The notes under the pieces: generated by a model
What the model saw: only the letters and a program-made list of their open reading frames with translations
What the model was told of the DNA's origin: nothing
The model's database searches: none
Position numbers and translations under genes: made by a program
Source: Sciurus carolinensis
Taxonomy: Eukaryota; Chordata; Mammalia; Rodentia; Sciuridae
Length of the DNA: 64,000 bases
NCBI RefSeq assembly: GCF_902686445.1
Contig: NC_062215.1
Location: 27,674,750-27,738,749, forward strand
Direction of reading: 5' to 3'
In this document: positions 1-8,690 of the stretch, one piece after another
Layout: each line of letters begins with the position of its first letter
Numbering within the stretch: the stretch's first letter is position 1

Positions 1-153
1 AAAAACTCTGAGGAGCAATCAACAGAAAGAAAAAAAAAAAAAAAGGTAATCTGGAGAATGGGAGAAAATCTTTGCAAATTGTCTACCTGGTAAGGGGTTA
101 ATTTCCAAAACACATAAGGAAGTCTTCCAACTGAAGAGAAAAGAAGTCCAATT
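1..153 (+). mobile_element. Old L1 (L1M-type) fragment, ORF2 3' part
   Basis: The text following the A-run at 30-44 matches the conserved ORF2 segment of mammalian L1 upstream of the C-terminal domain. It is interrupted at about 154 by a younger L1 and resumes at 1253. It is decayed, with no long frame, and continues off the left edge of the window. Confidence 0.7.
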
Positions 154-168
154 AAGAAACAGAAAATT
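154..168. repeat. Left target-site duplication of the young L1
   Basis: The 15-mer aagaaacagaaaatt here recurs exactly at 1238-1252, immediately after the A-rich tail of the L1. This is the signature of target-primed reverse transcription and fixes both ends of the insertion. Confidence 0.85.
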
Positions 169-169
169 C

Positions 170-909
170 TTCCTTAACAGGACTCCCGTAGCACAAGAAA
201 TAAAAGCAAGAATCAACAACTGGGATAGATTCAAACTAAAAAGCTTTCTCTCAGCAAAGGAAACTATCAGAAATGTGAAGAGAGAGCCTACAGAGTGGGA
301 GAATATCTTTGCCAACCATACCTCAGATAGAGCGCTAATTTCCAGAATCTATAAAGAACTCAAAAAACTCTACACAAAGAATATAAATAATCCAATCAAC
401 AAATGGGCTAAGGAAATGAACAGACACTTCACAGAAGAAGATGTACAAGTAATCACCAGATATATGAAAAAATGTTCAACATCCCTAGCAATAAGGGAAA
501 TGCAAATCAAACCTACCCTAAGATTTCATCTCACCCCAATTAGAATGGCGATTATCAAGAATATAAGCAACAATAGGTGTTGGCGAGGATGTGGTGAAAA
601 AGGAACACTCATACATTGCTGGTGGGGTTGCAAATTAGTGCAGCCACTCTGGAAAGCAGTGTGGAGATTCCTCAGAAAGCTTGGAATGGAAACACCATTT
701 GACCCAGCTATCCCACTCCTTGGCCTATACCCAAAGGACTTAAAATCAGCATACTACAGAGATACAGCCACATCAATGTTCATTGCTGCTCAATTCACCA
801 TAGTCAGATTGTGGAACCAACCTAGATGTCCTTCAGTTGATGAATGGATAAAGAAACTGTGGCATATATATATATATAATGGAATATTACTCTGCAATGA
901 AGAATGATA
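170..909 (+). pseudogene. L1 ORF2 C-terminal fragment
   Basis: This is a remnant of the LINE-1 ORF2 protein, the endonuclease/reverse transcriptase. Endonuclease and polymerase domains are missing. What remains is the C-terminal domain, open from the 5' junction to a stop at about 905-907. The cysteine motif of the family is visible: [18 protein letters not shown], spaced C-x3-C-x7-H-x4-C. It is followed by conserved [10 protein letters not shown] and YPKD segments. A (TA)n run at about 865-879 has shifted the frame, so the protein ends early in a non-homologous tail (after WHIY). The first usable codon is an internal GTG at 275, not a real start. It is non-functional as a gene. Confidence 0.88.
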
Positions 910-1051
910 AAATTATGGCATTTGTAGGCAAATGGATGAAATTGGAGAATATCATGTTAAGTGAGATAAGCCAATCTCAAAAAACTAAAGGACGAATGAT
1001 CTCGCTGATAAGCGGATGAGGACATATAATGGGGGGTGGGAGGGGTTAGCA

Positions 1052-1081
1052 TTAGGTTTAGGGTTAGGTTTAGGGTTAGGG
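1052..1081 (+). repeat. Telomere-like repeat in L1 3' UTR
   Basis: Thirty bases alternate TTAGG, TTTAGGG, TTAGG, TTTAGGG and TTAGGG. They lie in the G-rich 3' UTR of the young L1. They probably arose inside the L1 family rather than from a chromosome end, because the other L1 3' ends here (for example 25370-25400) have G-rich runs at the same place without the telomeric unit. Confidence 0.8.
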
Positions 1082-1252
1082 ATAAGGAGAGTGGTAAGAA
1101 TGAAGGAAAGAAGGACTGTATAGAGGGAAAAGAGGGGGGGAGGGGTGGGGGGGAAGGAAAAAATAAACATCATTGCCCTATGTAAACGTATGATTAAAAA
1201 ATAATAATAATAATAAAAAAATAAAAAATAAAAAAAAAAGAAACAGAAAATT

Positions 1253-2041
1253 AACTTGAGCAGATATTTCTTCAAAGAAGATGTAAGAAAGTCCAACAGG
1301 TAAAACAAAAAGATGTTCAACAGTGCTCACTAATCATCAGGGAAATGCCAGTCAAAACAACAAGGACATACCACCCACACCTGTTAGGATAGCAATTGTC
1401 CTAAGAATATATAAAAATAAAGCCAACAGAAGATGGCAAGTCTTAGTAAGGATATGGAGAGCTTGGAACTCTTGCATACTGTCAGTGGGAACATAAAAAG
1501 GTGCGGCTGTTATGGGAAACAGTGTGGAGGCTTCTGGAAAGAAGAAAAACCCAACTACCATATGATCTAGTGGCTACACTTCTGGGTATAAATCTCAAAG
1601 AATTTAAATTCGGAGCTCCAAGTGCTATCTCTACTCCCATGTTCGTTGCAATGTTAATTTTTCACTATAGTAATGCAAATGTACATCAACAGATGAACTG
1701 ATCTTAAAACGCGGCATATATATATATATACCATGGGATATTGTTCACGTAACTAAAAGAGAAATCCTACCATTTTCAACAACATGGGTATATCTGGGGG
1801 ACATGACACTAAGTAAGTTAAATCAGTCAGTACAAATCTTGCATGATTCCATTTATATGAGGTGTCTATAAAAGTCAAAGTCACGGACTCAGAGAGTGTA
1901 ATGGGGTTGCCAGTGGTTCGGGATGGGAGAAATGTGGAGTTGTTCAGTGGCTATAGAGATTCAGTTATGTTATACAACCTAGTGCCCATTTTCAACACAG
2001 TATTGATACCGCCATTTACTGCTTTCTCAAATGTCGAAGTT
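1253..2041 (+). mobile_element. Old L1 (L1M-type), continued
   Basis: This continues the L1 broken at 153. It has the ORF2 C-terminal region (a frame at 1501-1701 keeps a few family residues) and the start of the long 3' UTR, with the typical 'agagagtgtaatgg' phrase near 1892. It is interrupted at 2042 by an LTR and resumes at 2542. Confidence 0.75.
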
Positions 2042-2541
2042 TGAACATTAGACAAACACTCCAAGGTAACCATATTAAACAGGTTTTATTTAAAAGTAGT
2101 AATACAGACTGCTCCCAGGAGGGAGAAGGGGGCCATGGCTGATGTTCTAGAATCCCAAGCAGTGATCATGCCCTGCAACTCTTACAGATTAGGGTCTCCT
2201 TTGTTCTGTTCTCTCCCCACTTATCTCCTTCCTGCCTACCTGACTAGGCCCAGGAGTTGTTGGTGAAGTAGCAAAAAAGGTGAGCAGCAGATGGCAGGGG
2301 GAGGGCCAAAGTGATTCAGGCAGGTAAGGGCCTAAGGGGCATTAATTAGCAGCTCCCTGCCTGCAGTCCTTGACAAGGGCAGCTAATTGGTAATCAATGG
2401 GCTCCGGAGATCCTTGACATTCCATTCTCCCAGGGGCAGTCTCCAACTTCCAGAGGCAGATGGTTTTCATGGCTTCCATTTCCTCGATTTGACCTGATTC
2501 CCTATTTCTACACTAACTGCCTATCTCCAATTCTGGCTTCA
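2042..2541 (-). mobile_element. Solo ERV LTR, minus strand
   Basis: Read on the minus strand this begins TGAAGCCAGAATTGG and ends TTCA, with AATAAA near the 3' end (TTTATTT at about 2085-2091 on the plus strand). It is about 500 bp and matches the plus-strand LTR at 4164-4661 along its whole length, so the two are copies of one family in opposite orientations. It splits an old L1, which resumes cleanly at 2542. No internal retroviral sequence is present. The class is not determined. The target-site duplication is not clear (agtt/gttt). Confidence 0.8.
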
Positions 2542-2805
2542 GTTTTAGGTGCCTCAAGATTTGTTAAGAGGTTAGGTCTGATGTCAAGTGTGTTTGTCAC
2601 AAAAGCAAAAATATAGCAAACACAACAAAACATAAACAAAGAGACTCCAGAAAGCCAGGAGGTGTTGGATGAATGTATTACTAAGACTGGCGATGGGGTC
2701 ACAGGTGTTTGCCTATGTCCAAACTCATCAAATTGTATGTAGTAAATACGTGAAATTCTTTGTGTATCAAATTAGACTTCAATAAATCTGTTAAAATGAG
2801 TAAGT
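2542..2805 (+). mobile_element. Old L1 3' UTR end
   Basis: This contains the conserved 3' terminus of L1MB/MC-type elements ('ccaaactcatcaaattgta', 'cttcaataaa'). It completes the element interrupted by the LTR. The tail has decayed to a short A-rich stretch. Confidence 0.8.
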
Positions 2806-2985
2806 TGAAGTGGAATGGTAGGCTCTGTTGTAACTGTTAGGTCAGCATTTCATCAGGTTGGTGAGATTAAAAAATAATTAGAGTACAAAAAAAAAAAAAA
2901 TCAGCTTTTCTTGAGGGCTGATACCAGCCACCACTTTGTGAAGAGCTTGCTAAGCTAGCCTTTCTCTGTGCCCTTACAATGCCTG

Positions 2986-3012
2986 TTTTTTTTTTTTTTT
3001 TTTTTTTTTTTT
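2986..3012. repeat. Poly-T tract (27 T)
   Basis: An uninterrupted T run. Directly after it lies a short inverted repeat (3015-3022 against 3042-3049, ACCGGCTT/AAGCCGGT). It may be the poly-A tail of a minus-strand retrocopy, but I do not recognise the adjoining sequence. Confidence 0.7.
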
Positions 3013-3640
3013 GTACCGGCTTCCTTCTCAATGAATTGGAAAAGCCGGTGCCAGCACTGAGTACAGAAATATCTCTGAGGCACGGCTGCCAGGGGAGTTC
3101 ATGAGCAGGGACCAAAATAGGGCAGACTATTTTTTCCTAGGAGTCTGACTACCCAGAGGGCTGCCTTCTCTGCATTGAAGCTGCTTTGTTCATTTCTCAG
3201 TGACAAGAGCCTAGTGGCTGTCAGGACGAGATCCTTGGAAGCCCAGAGCTGAATCAGAAGGCAGCCTTCCTTTTTGCCAGGCGCTAACTGAATCGCTGCT
3301 CTCTGAGGATTGCTCTTGAACAAGCTCTGAGAGACGACCGCTGGGCTGTGTTGATGACCCAGTCTGGTCATGCGTGCAGAATTCCGCTTTCTGGCATACC
3401 AGAGGGCGATTAGCCAGGGGCGGGGGTGTCGGGGTGCCTCCCCTGGTGCGCCCCGGAGGCAGATGTTTGCAGCTGGCTCTGGAGATGGCTTCTCTGCTGG
3501 AAATGGCCCTGCACAGACTCCTCACCTGCCCCGCCCCCACCCTCTACGTATTTCCACCGATCACCCCCTTGAAGTGTTATGACTTCACAGCTACTATTCG
3601 GGTGAGCTGCATCTAAAGCGAAATAAATTCTCCAAGTGAA
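3013..3640. promoter_or_regulatory. GC/CpG-rich single-copy patch, possible promoter
   Basis: This stretch is clearly richer in G+C and CpG than the rest of the window, especially 3290-3560. It includes GC boxes (ggggcggggg near 3417, ccccgcccc near 3530). It does not resemble any interspersed repeat I know. A GTGAGC donor-like site follows at about 3602. Overlapping frames on both strands (for example 3211-3540 minus and 3370-3582 plus) are likely by-products of the base composition. A promoter or first exon is possible but is inferred from composition only. Confidence 0.35.
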
Positions 3641-4138
3641 GGCAATTTGTCAGTGCAATATTATAACAAAGCGTGGAGAAGGAATACTTCAGCAAAAGCC
3701 AAGCTCACTAACCTTTCAAAAATAACTACATTTAATTCGAGCTGAATCAGGAAGAGAGTTTGGAAGTCTCACGTATTTATAAGCATTATGTGCAGCCTTC
3801 GTTTTACCCCAAACACTGCTGGAGATCCTGCCTCTCTCCTCCAGCTGTATGCCAGATTCTGCATCCTGTTAGAGTCTGGAGATGGAGCTTCAGTGACTGA
3901 CGTGGGTGGGTGCCCTCGAACTTGCTTCCCCCACCTTGGAGCTGTTTCCCCGAATAGTACTTTCTTCCTCCCTTTTCCTGCCCCTTCCTTAACCCCCACT
4001 ACCTCACCCAAAAGGAAATTGCTGGATACATCCCAGACATGGGAGTTTAAATGCAGCGTCTTAGTCTTCCTGTCTCCATTTTCTAGCTCTCTTGTCAAAA
4101 GGTAAGATAAACTCATCCCCACATAGCTGTCAAAGTGA
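3641..4138. other. Non-repetitive stretch with exon-like end
   Basis: No repeat is recognised. A TATA-like motif (tatttataag, about 3775-3784) precedes a frame from 3788 that stays open to a strong splice-donor match at 4102 (AAG|GTAAGA). The 104-residue peptide is Ser/Pro/Leu-rich and resembles no family I know. A minus-strand frame of 117 codons overlaps it, so openness here is weak evidence. It could be a non-coding first exon or chance. Confidence 0.3.
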
Positions 4139-4163
4139 TGGTTATGGTTTGAATGTGAGGTGT
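4139..4163 (+). mobile_element. ERVL-MaLR LTR, 5' end
   Basis: This is the start (TGGTTATGGTTTGAATGTGAG) of a MaLR-type LTR. The same start occurs in reverse at 59480-59507. It is broken here by another LTR and resumes near 4708. Confidence 0.75.
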
Positions 4164-4661
4164 TGAAGCCAGAATTGAGGACAGGTAGTTAGTGTAGAAA
4201 TAAGAGATCAGGTCAAATCGAGGAAATGAAGCCATGAAAGCCACCTGCCTCTGGAAGTTGGAGACTGTCCCTGGAAGAATGGAATGTCAAGGATCTCCAG
4301 AGCCCATTGATTACCAAATTTACCTGCCTTTATCAAGGACTGCAAGCAAGGAGCTGCTAATTAATGCCCCCTGGGCCCTTACCTGCCTGAATCACCTTGG
4401 CCCTCCCCCTGCCCATCCACTTCTCACTTTTTGCATCTCACCTGCAAAACTGGGCCTAGTTGTGAAGGCAGGAAGAAAAGAGATAAGGGGAGAACAGGAG
4501 AAGGAAACCTATACAAAGGGCAAGATTTGCTCATCCCATGGATTCTGCCTTTGGGTCCCCTTCTTCCACCCGGGAGAAGTCTGTTTTTACTTTTCTTTAA
4601 TAAAGCTTCTCACTTTTTACTCTGTGCTTGCCTGGGTGTGCTTCTCTGGCGTTATACTTCA
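4164..4661 (+). mobile_element. Solo ERV LTR, plus strand, nested in MaLR LTR
   Basis: This is the second copy of the family at 2042-2541, in opposite orientation and of equal size (498 against 500 bp). It starts TGAAG and ends CTTCA. AATAAA lies at about 4599-4604, then a T-rich U5-like end. The flanks give a longer inverted repeat (aggtgttgaag / cttcaacacct), and no direct duplication is obvious. About 45 bases after it (4662-4706) match neither this LTR nor the MaLR LTR. Confidence 0.8.
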
Positions 4662-4707
4662 ACACCTGAGGAAGCAGGACTTGTCACCATAAACGGTGGT
4701 ATCAAGC

Positions 4708-5106
4708 TCACATGTGAGACAATGCGGGAAGTTTCAGAGGAGAAATGATTGGGTTGTAAGAGTCTTAACCCAATCTGTGAATTAATCCCTGATGGGATTA
4801 ATTGAAGTGGTAGGATGTGGCTGGAGTATTGGCATTGGGATGTGGCTTTGGGGTATGTATTTTTTATCTGTAGAGTGGAATCTCTCTCTCTCTCTCTCCT
4901 CTGTGTTTCCTGATGATACAAGCTGCTTCCCTCTGCTACACTCTTCCACCATGATGTTCTGCCTCACTTGGACCCCTGTTGAATGGAGCTGGCCTTCTGT
5001 GGACTAAAGACCTCTGAAAGCGTGAGCCCTTAAATAAACCTTCCCTCTACTATAATAGTGATGGTTGGGTCATTTAGTCACAGCAGCGAAAAAAATGACT
5101 AAAACA
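4708..5106 (+). mobile_element. ERVL-MaLR LTR, remainder
   Basis: This resumes with 'gctcacatgtgagacaat' and ends 'tgactaaaaca' at 5106. A (TC)n run sits at about 4880-4898, and AAATAAA at about 5032. The same LTR type occurs on the minus strand at 46084-46532 and 59078-59507. A gtga repeat at both outer ends suggests a short target duplication. Confidence 0.82.
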
Positions 5107-5115
5107 GTGATCTTT

Positions 5116-5136
5116 AAAAAATAAATAAATAAATAA
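5116..5136 (+). repeat. (AAAT)n microsatellite
   Basis: About five AAAT units directly after the MaLR LTR. Confidence 0.8.
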
Positions 5137-5144
5137 GGTGCCCA

Positions 5145-5440
5145 TCCTACTGTTATCCTATTTGAAAACTCTCTGGCTCCCTGTAGCCTGTAGAATCAAG
5201 TTCAAACTGCTGAGAACTCTGGACTCCGTTCAGCACCATCTCCTGGAGTTGGCCAGGAAAACGGAACCTTGATTGTCACTATCAGGAACTTATTTCAACC
5301 TATTTATTCGTGTATCCTGCATTGACTTCCTCCTCTTCTCTCTCAATTCCTTTCTTCCCTGCTGGCATTGATTGGATCACCTCCCAAAGGAACTCCTTGC
5401 ACTAAAATTATTTAATCTCAGGTTTGGCTTCCAGGGCTAA
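5145..5440 (+). mobile_element. LINE-2 fragment
   Basis: The order of phrases ('ctctggctccctgtagcctg', 'aagttcaaactgctgag', then pyrimidine-rich text) is that of the L2 3' region. It is heavily diverged. Confidence 0.55.
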
Positions 5441-6059
5441 CCGGCTTAAGAGACCTTTCTTCTTAAGGTCTGAGTTCTTGCAGATAGAGAACCTTCAAGT
5501 TCTCTGCAGTTAGCCAATCAGCTTGAAATAAGAAAGTAATCTGCACCAAGTGAGTATTCCCAGACTGGCTGCAGAAGCAGGTATCCTCGGAGGCCCGTGA
5601 TCAATCAAGGAAGAGCATCGAGCCAGGGCTTTGCTCAATGGCTACTGGAGCAGGTGTGGGATACTTTCGTGGCTATGTGCATACAAATTCCATATTTTCT
5701 TTTTTTTTTTAAATATGTCTGTGTTTGTCATCAAATTCTGCAATCGAGTGTATTACCAGGGCTCGTTCTTTCCATCTGGTTCCCCCTTCTCGGGGACCCT
5801 GCTGCATCTCCTCTACCTTCTCTCTAGTTCTGGTAGTTCCCTCTTTCCACTTTTTGTTCGTGGCTGGAATCTTTATTATAGTCACAGAAATGACCCTTGG
5901 GATGTTCTCTTCGTATTTTCAGCTGTTTCTTAAAAAGAATAGACTCCCCTCACTGTCTTCTGCTTCCTCACCTCCTACTGACTCCTCAGCCCACTGCCAT
6001 CTGGCGTCTGCTCTTGACACTTAGCTGAAACATCTTTTATTATTAAAATCGGCATTAAA
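5441..6059. other. No recognised feature
   Basis: Unique-looking sequence with a short T run at 5700-5711. Three overlapping plus frames (5597-6024) are pyrimidine-driven and resemble nothing known. Confidence 0.5.
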
Positions 6060-6952
6060 AACTGCTTCTACTTATGGGGTCTCCATGTGACGTTTGATAA
6101 ATGTGGACATTGTGCAATGTTCCGAGCATGATAGACAAATATAGCTGCTTCAACATTTGTCACGTCTTTGTAGTGAAAGCATTCAAAATCCTTCTAACTT
6201 TTTTTGTACCAGGCAGGACATTCTCTTTATCTACAGTCACCCACTGTGCAACGGAACACCTTTCTCCTCTCTACAGAATATATTTCTCCTATCGAGCTTA
6301 TGATGTAATCCTCATCGATCAGCCTCTCCCCCCTCCTCCCTCTCCCATTCTCTTCCCAGTCTCTGGTAACCACTCTTCTGTTCTCAACTGCTGTGAGAAC
6401 AACCTTTTTAGATTCCATGTAAAAATGAGTGAGGTAAAATGGCATTTGTCTTTTCTGTGCCTGGCTTTTTTCACTTAACGTAATGACTTCCAGTTCAGTC
6501 AATGTTATCAGAAGTGATGTGATTTCCTTTTTCATGACTGAGTAGTATTCAATTGTGTGTGTGTATTCTGTTTTCTTTATCCATTCATTGACTGCTGGAC
6601 ACTGAGGTTATTTCCATTTTTGGCTATTGTGAATAGTGTTGCAATAAACATGGTCGTGCATATGTCTCTTGAACATATTGATTTCATTTCCTTTGGATAT
6701 ATACCCAGTAGTGGGATAGTGAGACCATATGGTAGTTTTAATTTTAACTTTTTGAGGAAACTCCAAACTGTTTTCCATAATGGTGGTACTAATTTACATT
6801 CCCACCAACATCGTAAAAGGGTTCCCTTTCTTCCACATCCTTGCCAGTACTGGCTAACTTTAGTCTTTTTGATAATAGCCATTCTAACTGGAGTGAGATT
6901 ATAGGTCATCAAGGTTTTGATTTGCATTTCATTGATCATTAATGATATTGAA
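6060..6952 (-). mobile_element. Old L1, minus strand (3' half)
   Basis: The reverse complement runs from ORF2 C-terminal sequence into an L1 3' UTR. Typical minus-strand L1 phrases are seen ('ttctttatccattcat' at 6576-6591, 'ggctattgtgaatagtg' at 6623). The element is split by an LTR at 6953 and resumes at 7458. Confidence 0.88.
6577..6935 (-). pseudogene. L1 ORF2 C-terminal fragment, decayed
   Basis: This is a remnant of the ORF2 C-terminal domain, still open for about 115 codons on the minus strand. The cysteine motif is damaged: the first Cys is Tyr and the His is Arg ([18 protein letters not shown]). The open frame continues upstream into the inserted LTR, giving a chimeric frame to 6993 that is an accident of the insertion. 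Confidence 0.8.
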
Positions 6953-7230
6953 CTGTTGGGGGCTATGCCGTGCGGATGGTGCTGGGATGGCACTTGGCAG
7001 CCAGCCAGAGGTTGCTTTGATCATATCGGTGGTGGTGAGGAGGTTGATTAGCATAAAGCACACCCAGGTGATTTGTCATTGGCCGTATCCAATTAAGTCC
7101 ACGCACACAGTGTACACAGGTGCTCCTGCTTGTGCCTGCTCGTTTTGACCTTTACCATGATTGGGGAGCTAGTTCTCGCCTAATCTTTGCATAATTGGTG
7201 TCAGCCCTACCCTTTGCCTCCTGGAGGGGA

Positions 7231-7237
7231 TATAAGC
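7231..7237 (+). promoter_or_regulatory. TATA box of LTR
   Basis: TATAAGC after a purine-rich run (ctggagggga), about 35 bp before the 7-bp tandem repeat. It is the likely U3 core promoter of the LTR. Confidence 0.6.
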
Positions 7238-7270
7238 TGGCTCTCCTCGAGGAGGGGGGGGTGGTTTAGA

Positions 7271-7347
7271 GGTTGGAGGTTGGAGGTTGGAGGTTGGAGG
7301 TTGGAGGTTGGAGGTTGGAGGTTGGAGGTTGGAGGTTGGAGGTTGGA
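7271..7347 (+). repeat. Minisatellite (GGTTGGA)x11 in LTR
   Basis: Eleven perfect copies of the 7-mer GGTTGGA. Because 7 is not a multiple of 3, the array reads as a perfect 7-residue peptide repeat (GGWRLEV on plus), which makes an open frame of no likely meaning. It lies between the TATA box and the poly-A signal, so it would be in the R/leader part of an LTR transcript. The absence of any variant unit suggests recent expansion or active length change. Confidence 0.95.
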
Positions 7348-7377
7348 GGTTCCAGTTCCTGGGTTTCCTGATTCATC

Positions 7378-7383
7378 AATAAA
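7378..7383 (+). terminator. Poly-A signal AATAAA of LTR
   Basis: A canonical hexamer about 75 bp before the LTR end. Confidence 0.6.
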
Positions 7384-7457
7384 CCGTTCCGAATTCAAGA
7401 GCCTCGCTACTCTTTGTCCCCCGTGCCAAATTGACTCCGCTGGATGGCGTCATTGAA

Positions 7458-8125
7458 TATTTTTCTATGCCCAATGGCCACTTCTGTGTCTTCTTTTGAG
7501 AAATATCTGTTTGGATCTCTTGCTATTTTTAAATCAGATTATTTTTTAAATTGAGTTCTTTTATATATTTTGGATGTTGGAGGCACAATTTGCAAAAACA
7601 TTTTCTTCCATTCTCTAGGTTGTCTCTTCATCCTGTTGATTGTTTTCAGTTTTCTGTGATCCCATTTGTCCATTTGGGCTGTTGTTTCCTGGGTTTTGAG
7701 AGGCTGCTCCACAGACTCCTTGCCCTTGCCAACGGCTTGGAACATTTTACCCTTTTCTTCTAGTAGTTTCATGGTTTCAGGTCTTTCATTTAGGTTTTTA
7801 ACTCATATTTAATTTTTTAAAACATATGGTAAGATATCAGAGTCTAGTACCATTCTAGCCTGTTTATTCTCTTGCATGGATTCTGTGACTGTTTTTAGCC
7901 GAGTACCATGCTATTTTGAGTTCTATAGATTCATAGTGTATTTTTTTTATTATTTTTGCTCAAGATCACTTTGACTATTTGGAATGTTTTTTTTTTTTTG
8001 TGTGTGTGTGTGGTCTGTCTGAATTTTGGGGTTGCTTTTTCTAAGTCTATAAAGAATGCCATTGGCATTCGGAGAAGATTGCATTAGATCTGCAGATTGC
8101 CTCGAGTTGTATGGACTAAAACTCC
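7458..8125 (-). mobile_element. Old L1, minus strand (continuation)
   Basis: The L1 interrupted by the LTR resumes in register and continues through ORF2 sequence ('gttgattgttttcagttt' and similar phrases). It includes a T run followed by (GT)n at about 7987-8011. It ends near 8125, where L1 resemblance stops. Confidence 0.82.
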
Positions 8126-8690
8126 TTTTTGGAAAGTTGAAGTGATTGGCTTATGGACAGATTCCATTGTGAATTTTCAGCCCTCATATCACTAATTTTC
8201 TTCCAAGGAATTTAGAAGACAGATATGAAAAGCCATATCGTGTGTGATGTCAGTGCTCAGTCATGTCAACTGTGATTTCTGGGAGCATGACGATCCATTC
8301 CCTAACACCAACACCATGTTGGCATTCCATCAGAATTCTTCTCTCCTCTTTTTCTCTGTACACATGCTCCCAGTGAGACTCTATTCACTTCTATAACTTC
8401 AGAAATTGATTTCTGTGGGCAGGCAATGCTTATTGAATTGTACGCATTTTATTTCAGATTCTGGTATGAACGTCTACTTGGGGTTCTGATGGACTATCTA
8501 ACTCCACATACATAGTGTGGAATTTATTCCATCTTATGCTTCTCTACCCGTTTCTACCTTTCCTGTAGTATTTCCCATCATGAATGGTACAAGACCTCTT
8601 TAGTCCTCTTTTCTTCCTTCCCACAGGCCAGCCAACCCTCCAACTGTCTCCAGAGTCTACTATAACCCATGGGTGGTCTGGTCCCAATGT
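8126..8690. other. No recognised feature
   Basis: Unique-looking, moderately AT-rich sequence without long frames. Confidence 0.5.

Larger units (their letters stand above)
169..1237 (+). mobile_element. Young 5'-truncated LINE-1 inserted in older L1
   Basis: This insertion of about 1.07 kb holds the last part of ORF2, a G-rich 3' UTR (about 1020-1160) and an A/TAA-rich tail (about 1194-1237). It is flanked by an exact 15-bp target-site duplication (154-168 and 1238-1252), so it is a complete, severely 5'-truncated insertion. Its reading frame is far better preserved than the L1 around it, which fits a young, lineage-specific rodent element. It has no 5' UTR, promoter or ORF1 and cannot be autonomous. 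The 3' UTR includes a telomere-like stretch, listed separately. Confidence 0.9.
6953..7451 (+). mobile_element. Solo ERV LTR with internal 7-bp VNTR
   Basis: This starts TGTTGGGGGCTATGCCG, a start like that of ERVK/IAP-type LTRs. A TATA box lies at 7231-7236 and AATAAA at 7378-7383. The flanking L1 supplies a 6-bp duplication, attgaa (6947-6952 and 7452-7457), as expected for class II elements. The exact end base is ambiguous by one. No internal retroviral genes are present. The transcribed part between TATA and poly-A signal holds a tandem repeat, listed separately. Confidence 0.85.

Noticed and set aside
3211..3540. 109-codon minus frame opposite plus frames
   Set aside because: Several frames are open together on both strands because of high G+C. 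No family resemblance.
5229..5249. REST/RE1-like site (ttcagcacc)
   Set aside because: Only the left half matches; the right half (ggacag type) is absent. L2 sequence gives such half-sites often.
6577..6993. 138-codon minus frame as a single gene
   Set aside because: Its first part is LTR and the rest L1 ORF2 with a damaged cysteine motif: an insertion chimera.
7187..7456. Frame with repeated GGWRLEV peptide
   Set aside because: It is a direct product of the 7-bp tandem repeat in an LTR; all frames through a 7-mer array show a 7-residue period.
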